From the NCBI GenBank assembly GCA_001275005.1, contig JWZX01001024.1, positions 1 to 18,347 of the forward strand: a DNA stretch of 18,347 bases, read 5' to 3'. The translations under genes were made by a program, and so were the position numbers. Shown in pieces: positions 1-9,060 of the stretch. The DNA comes from Chrysochromulina tobinii (Eukaryota > Haptophyta > Prymnesiales > Chrysochromulinaceae). The notes beneath the pieces are model-generated. The model did no database searches and was not told where the DNA came from. It saw only the letters and a list, made by a program, of their open reading frames with translations. The stretch's first letter is position 1. Every line of letters starts with the position of its first letter.

Positions 1-82
1 CATACTCGGTGGCCGACATCGAGACGGATGAGACGGGCGCGCGCATGGCGCGCATGGGTGCGGCAGCGAAGATGAGAGCCAT
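1..82 (-). CDS. Fucoxanthin chlorophyll a/c-binding protein, 5' fragment (copy 1)
   Basis: Reading the minus strand from an ATG at 82 gives 27 codons and one extra base before the window ends. The product begins MALIFAAAPMRAMRAP and ends SATEY. All 82 bases are identical to the first 82 coding bases of the complete FCP gene at 6615, so this is a second member of that light-harvesting family lying in inverted orientation. The fragment covers only the targeting leader and the start of the mature protein; the chlorophyll-binding helices lie outside the window. About 60 bp upstream of the ATG also resemble the other copy, with several differences. It is transcribed divergently from the large membrane-protein gene at 567. 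Whether this copy is intact cannot be seen. Confidence 0.8.
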   Translation of the reverse strand, partial: MALIFAAAPMRAMRAPVSSVSMSATEY

Positions 83-566
83 CGATAAACCGGATCGGGG
101 ATGGAATCGGCGAAAGAGAATTCAGGGAAAGGACCAAGAATTCGCAGTGTTAGTCAAGAATTCTCATTTCAAGGCGCCGTAAGCGCCCGGCAAGGCGCGG
201 CAGGGTCGCGACGCGGCGATGCGTGAGAGTGGAGTTAGAGAGGAGTTCGGGCTATGATTAAGAGCGGCTCGAGTTCTCGAGTTGCCTACCGGTACTTGCC
301 TTGCCTTGTTGCTGCCTCATGTCTTGTGAACTTTTGGTTAATCTTTTGGAAGTCGGACGGAGCATCTTTGAGATTCGAACGATCGGGCAACTTTGCCTCG
401 AGGCAAAAGCCGAAAGTCTCGCGGGACCCGAAAAGAGGGGCCTGAGGCGCCCTCCACCTTGTTCGGCCTGCCGTCACTCATTTTTACGCAGGCTACTTGC
501 CCCATTGGAGGCGCGGCGACGGTTTGGAGTCGCTAGCCGCGGGTGGCTGCGCTCTCCTCGTCGCCG
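83..566. promoter_or_regulatory. Divergent intergenic region, FCP copy 1 / XKR-like gene
   Basis: This roughly 480 bp gap separates two divergently transcribed genes and should hold both promoters. Next to the FCP start, about 60 bp resemble the region upstream of the FCP gene at 6615, including the shared string CCGATTCCATCCC. Three GAATTC palindromes lie at 118, 138 and 158, exactly 20 bp apart. No clear TATA box, tRNA or conserved ORF was seen. Short ORFs here on both strands show no recognisable protein signal. Confidence 0.45.
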
Positions 567-3500
567 ATGCCTTCGAAGCTAGCCGCGCGCTTGCTGCAGA
601 TCGAAGATAAGTTCGAGAAGCAGCAGCTTCTTGAAGGCGATGGGAGCTTCAAGAAGTCGACGGGAGCAGCTGCTGTTTCGTCGACTTCTCCCATCGCGGC
701 TGACGCTAAAGGAGCGGCTGCTCTGAACCCCGCATCGAGGAGCAGCCCCACATCGAGGAGCAGCCTCGATGAGGAGCAGCCGCCCTCGGTGAAGTGGGGT
801 GTGGAGCACTCGTATGGTGTGGCCGTGATGAGAGACATGCAGCACAGCCCCAGGTGGCAGCAGTACATGCAGGACTTGCAGGTGTACAAGATGATGCAGG
901 CAACGGATCGCACGCTACCGATGTCCATGGCAGCTCGCTCGCCACGGCATCTCCGCGAACACGGGAGTCGACTCGTGCCGCCAGCGCAGCCGAAGCCAAA
1001 GGCTCTGACCAAAGTCCGCAAGGAAAACGCCAGTCGCACTCTTGCCGAGATCAACGAGCCTTGGACGCCGATGAAGCTCGTCAGAGACGTTGGCCACGCG
1101 ATGATGAGCCTCGTCAATGGCTTCCTGGAGCAGGATTTTGAGGTGCAGATTTTGATCATCGTCATGATGATCAGCGCGTTCTTCTCGGTGCGGAATGGGG
1201 TGCATGGGTTCCTGGTGCATTACAAGTACGAGAGCCTGTACGCGGACGGGCAGGCGCCGCCAATGCCGCCTGCGCCGCCCGTGGCGCCAAACTGGAAAGT
1301 GTCCGCCTCGGACGCGGCGGTGTCGTTTGCGCTGAAGCACCCCGTGATCTACTTGCTAATCGACTACGGGATCGCACTGATCATTGGTGCCCTCGTCTAC
1401 TTTATGGATGACATCAAAGCCTTCAACGAGCGGCAGCGCCTTCGAAGGCGCGCCCGCGAGCAGCGCAAGGCCGGGTACGTGCCTGTTGGCGACAGGCTGC
1501 GCGCTGCTGGACGGATGGTAAAGGTCATCCGATCCATCATCACTTTTGCTTTCAGCGACCTTGCGAAGACAGTCAAGTCGCCGCGCACTAAGGTCAAGCA
1601 GCTCGTCGATCCCGAGGACCCGCCACAGCAGCTAGATACCGAGGACGACCTTCGCATGGCGCGGACGCGCGAACACGATCTCATCGAAGAGCTCGAGATC
1701 AAGGCCAAGGTGCATGCGCTTGATTGCGCTTGATTGCGCTCGATTGCGCTTGATTGCGCTTGATTGCACTTGATTTCGCTTGATTGCGCTTGATTGCTTC
1801 GGATTGCCCAAGCGGATGCAGGTGCATGCGCTTGATTGCGCTTGATTGCGCTTGATTGCGCTTGATTGCGCTCGATTTCGCTTGATTGCGCTTGATTGCC
1901 TCTGATTGCCCATGCTGGTGCAGGTGCATGCGGCCGCTGGCTCGCCCTTGAGCGCGGCGCTCCAGAACCGCCTCAAGCTGCACAAGGAGCGCCAAGCCCT
2001 CATCAAAGAAGCTCTCAAGGGCATGCTCGGCGAACAAGCCGAGAAAAGCAGCAGTGCTCCTGTTGTTGCCAAACCGCCACTTGCGGGGGGTGGCGGGTTC
2101 TTACATGATCTCGCCAAGAGCCCGATTGTGACGGTGCTCAAGAACTCGCTCAATGGCTTCGTCAGCGTCTTCTTCTTCTTTGCGGACGTCGTCTCCGATA
2201 TCGCCGTCATCGTCCTGTTGTACGAAACCGAGAATTACGAGTGGGCACTGATGGCGGCAGCTGCACTCGCAGCCCAATTCTTTGTCATGTACATGCGATG
2301 CCTGCCGTATCTGCGCAGCACATTTGGGGCAGAAAGCTGCCTGACGCGGACGTTCACGTACATTGGCTTGCCCATCGGTCTCCTCATCCTCGACATCCTC
2401 ATGCTCCTCGAGCCGTTTGGCTTGCTCACCGTCCTGCCGCTGCCCATCTGGCTCAAACAGTTCATCCCTGCGTGTGAGCGCCCTAAAGGCCAATCCATGG
2501 CATTGCATGCCAAGGCCCGCCACTCCATGGCATAGCATAGCATTGCATGGCATGGTCTTTCCCGAGACCTCTCCCGAGACCTCTCCCGAGACCTCTCCGG
2601 GCCCTTGCCACCGCCCAGCCGGCTGATCACCACGGCGCCCGCTGACCACCACCGTCCCTCGCCTGTGCAGACAAGGCAACGCGTGTGATCGTCGAGATCG
2701 CCGTCGAGAGCCTTCCGCAGAGCCTGCTGCAGTCGTACATCCTCATTGTGGTGGTCTGGCAGACGCAGGCGGGAACAGCGTCGCCGGAGGTGCTCGCGAT
2801 GGTCCCTAACGTGAAAACCATGTCCCTATCGATCACCCTCTCGACGCTTGCCATCCTCAAGACGTGGATCGAGGTCGTGCAGCAGTCGCGCGAGGCGGGC
2901 ATCTCCGTGCCAACAAAGGCTAGGCAGTTGTGGGACGTCGGTGCCGGTCTGCCACTAGACGCGCTCAAAAAGGGCTCTATCGTTGATTGGGCGTGCACTT
3001 ACGTGCTCAACAAAGCGGAGATTCCGCCCCTGATCGATGCGCTAGGCAAGAACACGTCGCTGAGCCGGCTGAACCTTGCGAAGGCTGGTTTTGAGTGGGA
3101 CCGTGCGGGGGGAAGCGCGAGCCCGATTGTCGAGGCACTCAACAAGGAGCCGACGGCGCTGGCCGGGCTGCACAAGCTGGTGATCAACGATGTAAATGAA
3201 TTTGAGATACCGATGGGTGAGATACGGGGCGGGCAGAAGCGGGCACTCGCGGCGCTCGAAGGGCTCACGTTCTTTGCGCTGGGGCACAACCAAGGGCCTT
3301 GGCACGTGGACATCATGGTCATGGGCGACGTGCTGCGGAAAAACCTCGACTGGCGGATGGCGACGGATCGCGAGACGCAGATGGGCGATGAAGTCATGCG
3401 GCTCCTAGAGGATGCGCACGCCGGCCATCTCTCTCGCAAGGACTGGGAGGAGCGTACCAAGTTCCTCATGGCGAGTGGCGACCTGCGCCGATCTCTCCTG

Positions 3501-6020
3501 CAGAGCCTCGTGAGTGCCGAAATTTTGCGCCAAATAGGCTTTAAGTCCAAGGACCTCATTAGCGCCGGTGTCAGCCTCTTGAAGCTCAAGAGCGGCCGGT
3601 TCACAGTTGCTGAGCTGCGCGAGAGCGGCGTCAGCGTAGGCGACCTAAGCTCGACTCGTTATTCGGCCGCGGAGCTCCGGGAGGGCGGCGTGGCGGCGGC
3701 CGAACTCTTGCCGCTCAAATATGAGCCCCGCATCATGCGCGACGGCGGCTACTCCGCGGCGGAGATGCGCGCCGCCAAGTACCAGCTTGCGGACCTCAAG
3801 GGTGTGTATACAGCGAAAGAGCTGTACGAGGCAGAGTACCCGGCGGCTGAGATGCGTCGAGTCGGCTTCGAGGCCGCCGAACTTAGGGCGGCGCAGTGGC
3901 CGGCTGAGATGCTGCGTAAGGGCGGCTACTCGGCGACGGAGATTCGGGAGGGCGGCTTCAACGCATCCCAGACCCGCGAAGCTGGATATACCGCCACCGA
4001 AGCGACTGCGGCGGGCTGGGCGCTCGCGGAGATGAAGGGCGCCAACTACGATGCAGCCGAGCTGCGCAAAGCGATGCACACTGCGGAGGCAATGCGGGAG
4101 GCGGGCTTCACGGCGGCAGCGATGAAAGCCGCCAAGTATCCCCCGAAGGAGCTCTACGAGGCGGGGTACAGCGTCGAGGAAATACGCAAGGCCGGCACCG
4201 GGGTCCCGGAGCTCATGGCGGCCGGCGCGACGATCGCGGAGATCCGCCTGTCTGGCGTCTCGGCGGCTCAACTCAAGATCGAGGGCGTGAAGCTCAAGGA
4301 CATGCGGCTCGGCGGCTACACGTGCAAAGATGTCAAAGCAGCGGGCTACAAGTGCAAGGAAGTCAAGGCCGCAGGCTTCGTCAAGGGTCTCAAGGAGGCT
4401 GGCTACACGGTCAACGAAGCCGTTGCGGCGCAGTACAGCTGCGAGGAGCTCTACAAGGGCGGGTACGCCGCGGAAGAGCTGCTCGCGGTCGGCTTCAAGC
4501 CGCTCGAGATGCGCGCAGTCGGATACGATGCCAGGGCCCTGCAGGCCGCGGGGGTGACGCTGCCCAATCTGCGGTCGGCAGGCGTCCAGGTGCGCGACTT
4601 GCGCAGTGCCGGGTACGGATACGATGAGCTGCGCCTCGTGGGCGTCAAGGCTGCTGAGCTCAAGGAGGCGTCTGCGACCGCTGCTGAAATGAAGGAGGCA
4701 GGCTATCCACTGGAGGAGTTTTACAAGTTCTTCAGTGTCTCCGAGCTTCGCGATTGCGGCTTCTCGTGCGAGGAGCTGCGGGTTGTGGGCTTCCGTGCAA
4801 AGGAGTTGCTGTCCACCGGGGCCACGAATCGCGAGCTGCGCGACGGCGGGTACAGCGCTGGCGAGCTGCGCGAGATCGGTCTCACAGCAAAGGAGCTCAA
4901 GGCCTTGCAGTTCACCTGCGCGGAGCTCAAGCTGTGTGGGTTCAACGCCAAGCAGCTTGCGAACGTAAACTTCGGCGCGCATCAGCTCAAAATGGCCGGC
5001 TTTCGTCCGCGGCAAGTCAAGGAGAGCGGCTTCAAGGGAGCTAGCGTCTTCGGACTTGCCGAACTCAAAGCCGATGGGTTCAAGGTGCCTGAGCTGCGTG
5101 ACGATGAGGGCTTCACGCTCGACCAGCTGCGCGTCTGCTTCAGCGTTGAGGAGCTGCGGCTCGGTAATGTCACAGCGAAAGAGTTGCTCAAATGCGGCTA
5201 CTCGCTCGAGGCCATGCGAAAAGGCGGCTTTGACGCGTCGCAGCTGCAACAGGCGGGGTACGGCGTCCTCGATATGAAGAAGGCAGGCTTTACGTGCGTC
5301 GAGGTTCGACAGGCCGGATTCGTGGAAGGGATCATGGAGGCAGGCTACACGTGCAAGGAAGCTCGAGCAGCTGGGTACGTTGATGACATCAAGCGGGCTG
5401 GCTACTCCGTGTCGGACCTCAAGGCGGTAGGATACACCTTTGCCGAAGTGCGAGCCGCGGGCTACGTACAAGGGATCAAGGCTGCTGGTTACACTGCCAA
5501 GGAAGCAAAGATGGACCGCTTCCCTCCAAAGCTGCTCCGAGCTGCCGGCTTCACATGCTCAGAGGCGAAGCAGGGTGGTTACGTCAAGGAGCTCAAGGCG
5601 GCTGGCTACACTCCGCAGGAGGCGCGAGAGGCGGGATGCACGATTGACGACGTCAGGGAGTGCGGATATATCGAAGGCCTCTGCGCTGCTGGCTACACTG
5701 TTAGGGAGTGCTTTGAAGCCAACTTTGCATGCAAGCACGCGCGCTTGGCGGGCTTCGTCGAAGGCTTCAAGTCCGCCGGGTACACGCTTACAGAGGCAAA
5801 GGTTGCGGGCTTTACACCCGAGGGCTTCAGGCGTGCCGGCTACTCGGGCGAGGACTTCAAAGTCGCAGGGTTCACTTGCAAGCAGGCCAAAGAATCGGGC
5901 TACTCGGCCAAAGACGCAAAGGCGGCGGGTTGGTCGTTCGGTGAACTATCTGAAGCTGGCTACGTCATGCAGTTCACCCAAATCCCCCCTAACGGCCAGT
6001 TGACCCCCGCCGAAGTTTAA
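567..6020 (+). CDS. Large multi-pass membrane protein, XK-related-like, with an 81-unit decapeptide repeat array
   Basis: Proposed join 567..1709, 1924..2473, 2671..6020, giving 1680 residues. The start is the first ATG in frame; an upstream GTG at 543 is not used. Exon 1 encodes a Lys/Ser-rich tail and two likely membrane segments (about residues 193-217 and 258-280). Exon 2 adds segments near 460-481, 488-506 and 527-553, beginning with a DVVSD motif. Exon 3 opens with KATRVIVEIAVESLPQSLLQ (566-585), resembling the E-(A/S)-x-P-Q-L-x-L-Q element of XK-related scramblase-family proteins, followed by another segment near 615-634. A short leucine-rich-like stretch (TSLSRLNL, near 694) precedes the decapeptide array at 855-1661. 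Intron 1 is phase 0. Intron 2 (GTGAGC donor) joins T to AC to give Tyr565. XKR assignment is inferred from motif and topology only. The array matches no family I can name. A role in membrane lipid handling is possible but unproven. Confidence 0.7.
1710..1923 (+). repeat. Intron 1 of the XKR-like gene: 10-bp minisatellite intron
   Basis: The intron runs from a weak GTGCAT donor to a GGTGCAG acceptor and joins phase-0 codons (K381 to V382). It consists almost entirely of the 10-bp unit CTTGATTGCG: eight copies at 1719-1798 and seven at 1831-1900, followed by a variant at 1901-1910. GTGCATGCG occurs three times: at the donor (1710), internally (1822) and at the start of the next exon (1924). The 11 bp AGGTGCATGCG is therefore a direct repeat across both splice sites. 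If retained, the reading frame ends at 1733. Splicing at the internal CAG at 1821 would also lead to an early stop. The boundaries are inferred from frame and splice signals. Confidence 0.75.
2474..2670 (+). repeat. Intron 2 of the XKR-like gene, with short tandem repeats
   Basis: The donor GTGAGC at 2474 and acceptor CTGTGCAG at 2670 restore the frame (T|AC, Tyr565) across the membrane domain. An alternative GT two bases earlier breaks the frame. The intron holds CATGG/CATAG/CATTG pentamer-like repeats around 2505-2555 and three copies of the 12-bp unit CCCGAGACCTCT around 2560-2597. Its donor is canonical, unlike that of intron 1, and the 10-bp CTTGATTGCG unit is absent. Confidence 0.65.
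3540..5960 (+). repeat. Coding repeat array: 81 degenerate decapeptides
   Basis: By manual parsing, residues 855-1661 divide into 81 consecutive units. Most have ten residues, ten have nine, one has eleven and one has sixteen. The consensus is (Y/F)-(T/S)-(A/C/V)-x-E-(L/M/A)-(R/K)-x-(A/G)-G, for example YSAAELREGG, YTAKELYEAE and FSCEELRVVG. The codons differ widely between units, so the array looks old and kept at protein level rather than a fresh DNA expansion. Ser/Thr at position 2 and Glu at position 5 resemble a helix N-capping box, and the terminal Gly a helix stop. That suggests a chain of short helices, which is inference. In the C-terminal third, 9-residue units recur every two to four units, most often every third. 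Confidence 0.9.
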
Positions 6021-6614
6021 CGTGCGCATTCTCGATCATCATCATCAAATGAATGAAAAACCCATATAGGAAGGGTTATACAGCTCAATGTTGTGTTCTT
6101 TCGAGCTCCGTACGTTTTCATCGACACAGGACGTGTCGAGTGTTCAGCTGTGTGTAGTGTGTAGATCACTGCTGATCAGCTCTCGTAGCTCCCGAGCGAG
6201 GGCTCCCGAGCGTCGAGGTAAAGTCGTGGTAAAGTCGAGTACACACTCGACTCTCGACTCCATGCTTACTCCATGCCTTGCTCTTGAGGCGGGGTTGTGG
6301 ACTTGACACTTCGGAAGTGACTTAGTGGGACTCCGCTTGTGGTGTGGGCGGCTACCGGTGCGCCGCCGTGCCGGGTCTTCTCGCCGCTTGCGCTTCGTCC
6401 AGCAGCAGCACTCGCTGGACGACTGGAGGATCCGTACCGGTAGACTGTTAGGGGACTTTGGGTCCTTCAACGAGACCTCCGGGCTACATGAGTCGAGGAG
6501 CCCAGCACGCGTCGAGGTTGCACCTCGCTTGCACCTCGCTTGATGGAGTGCGACCGTTTTGGGACCTTTACCAGAAATTCCCGGCAGCCGATTCCATCCC
6601 GGATCCGATTATCG
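6021..6614. other. Intergenic region between XKR-like gene and FCP copy 2
   Basis: This stretch should contain the 3' untranslated region of the upstream gene and the promoter of the FCP gene. I see no conserved coding signal. It has small imperfect repeats: GTCGTGGTAAAGTCGAG-like and ACTCGACTCTCGACTCC strings near 6215-6265, and a doubled TTGCACCTCGC near 6518-6540. The last 60 bp before the FCP start resemble the region upstream of FCP copy 1. No convincing polyadenylation hexamer or TATA box was identified. Confidence 0.4.
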
Positions 6615-6696
6615 ATGGCTCTCATCTTCGCTGCCGCACCCATGCGCGCCATGCGCGCGCCCGTCTCATCCGTCTCGATGTCGGCCACCGAGTATG
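6615..6696 (+). repeat. 82-bp perfect inverted duplicate of 1-82
   Basis: The first 82 coding bases of this FCP gene match the reverse complement of 1-82 at every position. The repeat continues past the window edge on the other copy, so its full length is unknown. Identity drops upstream of the ATG, where about 60 bp can still be aligned with mismatches and a gap. Confidence 0.95.
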
Positions 6697-7368
6697 CGAA
6701 GACGCTGCCAGGTGCTGGCCCCTTCGGCTTCTTCGACCCGCTCAAGCTTCTGGAGATCGACAAGGACATGACCCAGGGTAAGCTTGGCCCCGGCACACGC
6801 GCGAGTGCAAGCGCAACTGCGTGCGCGTCAGCCTCCCTGCGCCAGCACACTACGCCCCCACACTGCGCCAGCACATTGTGCGCACAGTAGCGTCAGCTCG
6901 CGCGCTCACACGTACCGACGTCGATTCCCTTTCCCAGGCACCGTCCGCTATTGGCGCGAGGTCGAGCTGAAGCACGGCCGCGTCTCCATGCTCGCGGCCC
7001 TCGGCTTCTTCGTCGGCGAGAAGTTCCACCCGCTCTTCGGCGGCGACATTGACGTGCCGTCGTACGTCGCCTTCCAGGCCACGCCGCTGCAGGAGTTCTG
7101 GACCTCGGTCATCCTGACCATCGGCGTCTTCGAGTTCTTCTCGATCGTCTCCTTCGAGCCCGGCCGCGGCTTCGAGATCCGCGAGACCTTCCCGACGGGC
7201 GAGGCTCGCATCGCCGGCGACTTCAAGTTCGACCCGCTCGGCTTCAAGCCGAAGGATGCGGCGGGCCTCAAGTCGATGCAGGAGAAGGAGATCAACAACG
7301 GCCGGCTGGCCATGATCGCCATCGCGGGCATGGTCGTGCAGGAGCTTGTCTCGGGCTCGAAGCTGTAA
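6615..7368 (+). CDS. Fucoxanthin chlorophyll a/c-binding protein (FCP), complete
   Basis: Join 6615..6777, 6938..7368 gives 197 residues. The intron uses a GTAAGC donor and a TTTCCCAG acceptor in phase 1, making Gly55. Established family features are visible: the first chlorophyll-binding helix with E-x-x-x-K-H-G-R (near 62-69, VELKHGRVSML) and the last helix with E-I-N-N-G-R-L-A-M (172-180). A hydrophobic middle helix lies near 108-128. DPLGF (153-157) is also typical of FCPs. The protein would sit in the thylakoid membrane and pass light energy to the photosystems. The leader (about residues 1-22) is short for a bipartite signal plus transit peptide, so the start could be further upstream or the leader compact. 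The gene is tail-to-tail with the J-protein gene, 129 bp away. Confidence 0.93.
6778..6937 (+). other. Intron of FCP copy 2
   Basis: This 160-bp phase-1 intron has a canonical GTAAGC donor and a pyrimidine-rich TTCCCTTTCCCAG acceptor. Splicing reconnects the leader to the first light-harvesting helix. CTGCGCCAGCACA occurs twice inside it, but the 10-bp TGAT-type repeat found in other introns of the window is absent. Confidence 0.88.
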
Positions 7369-7497
7369 GCTCAATGTCCATTACTAAGCCCGTTACAGTA
7401 ATACGTACCGCCTCGAGGCGTGAGAAAAATGATACGGGGGGGCTCACGCGCGCCGGCGCCGCCCGAAACACGCTCCCAGAGCGCTCGAGCCTTGAGC

Positions 7498-9018
7498 CTA
7501 CGAGACGATGCAGAAGCTCGAGCCGCCCCGCGCGTGATGGCTGCTAGGAGCCTGAGGCTCCTCGATGGACGCTTCTTCTCCTGCCTCCAGGGCGGCGGCA
7601 TCGCTCGCAATGAGAGCCGCAAGCTCGTCTACGGCGGTGACGCCGTCGCAGTACTGCGCAGCCTCTTGCGCGCTCACACCGCGCCCCATGAGCTCGAGGA
7701 GTTGCGCCTCGCGCGCTTGCTCCTTAGCGTCCATCTCTGCGGACAGACGCAACTTCCTGCCCACCTCATCGTCATCAGTGGCCGCGGGCAGAGGCACGAG
7801 CAACGGAGAGCCCGGGGGCAGCCCCGCGGGCACGAGGACTGCAAAGCGGCCGAAGGGCGTGTCCATCAAGACAGACTTGCCCGCCCCTTTAGGGATACGG
7901 ATGCACACCCATCGCAGCCCCGTCTCGTCTGTCCGTACATCCCCTAGGACTCCATTCAAGAGAGTCGGCTCCACCACGGGGAAGACGCCGGTCGCATTGA
8001 CGGCGCGGCGCGCCCACTGACGTGCAGAGAGTTCCTCGAAGGTGGCCGCCTCGACACGCCGCACGGCCTGCACGCGTGTGGAGACATCAAACGCACTCAG
8101 GCGCACTCGGACGCACTCAGACGCACTCAGACGCACTCAGACGCACTCAGACGCAATCGATGGCAACCAGGGGCCAGCAGAGGCCATCAGAGGCCATCAG
8201 AGGCCATCAGACCTGCTCCACTGCCTCAGGATCGTCCAAATTAGGGTCGTCCTCCTCGCCCTCCTCGTCAGCCACCTCCGGAGCCTTCGCCGCCTTCTCG
8301 GCCGCTGGATGAGACGACGCCGACGCAGCCCCCGCCCCCGCCGCCGCCGCCTGTGCCTCTTCAAACTTGCGTTGGAGAGCGGCGAGCTCGACCTGCAGCC
8401 GCAGGGCCTTCTCCTCAGCAGCTAGGGTAGCCTGACGCGCTCGCTCCTCCGCCTCCCGGACCGCCTCCGCCGCCTCCCGGCGCGCCGTCTCGGCGCCTTG
8501 CCGACGTGCGCGCTCCTCCACCTGTCGGTCTCCAGAGGGGCGCAATCAAGCGCAATCAGTGCCAATCAAGAGCAATCAGCATGCAATCATCGCTCCTCCA
8601 CCTGACGTCGCACGCGCGTCTCGATTTGATGAGGCTAGCAATCAGTCGCACTCAGCATGCAATCAGCATGCAATCAGCATGCAATCAGCATGCAATCAGC
8701 ATGCAATCAGCATGCAATCATCGCTCCTCCACCTGACGTCGCACGCGCGTCTCGACCTCTCGAGCTTGCTCCTCCTCTTCTTGCTGCCGCTGCTCGTGCA
8801 GCGCCACCCGCTGCTGCTCCTGCTGCTGCCGCCGTATCCGGTCCTTCTCGCGCTGCCGCCGCTGCCTCTCGCGCTCTTGGCGCAGCGCTAGCTCGGCGTC
8901 CGCTTGCTGTCGCCGCGCCTCCGCCTCCTCCTCTCGTGCCTCGTGTAGCCGCTGCTCGCGCTTGCGCATCTCGTCGACGGCCTCGGCGGAGGCGGCGGAG
9001 GCGGCGCAGGTTGGTAAC

Positions 9019-9060
<42 letters not shown>

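Noticed and set aside
345-420. Possible tRNA suggested by a GTTCGAATC-like T-loop on the minus strand
   Set aside because: The bases on either side of the loop do not pair as a T stem, and no acceptor or anticodon stem can be formed around it.
1632-2210. Minus-strand frame rich in RNQAQSSAIKRN-type repeats over intron 1
   Set aside because: The repeat peptide is just translation of the 10-bp intronic minisatellite in the antisense direction, and the flanks are antisense to supported exons.
3645-5471. 608-residue open frame on the minus strand opposite the decapeptide array
   Set aside because: It is the antisense shadow of the repetitive coding exon. The 30-bp codon periodicity of the array keeps the opposite frame open. 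The sense frame has a clear repeat consensus; the antisense one has none that is independent.
8090-8215. CRISPR-like array
   Set aside because: The 10-bp units are contiguous without unique spacers, lie in an intron of a eukaryotic gene and have no cas genes nearby.
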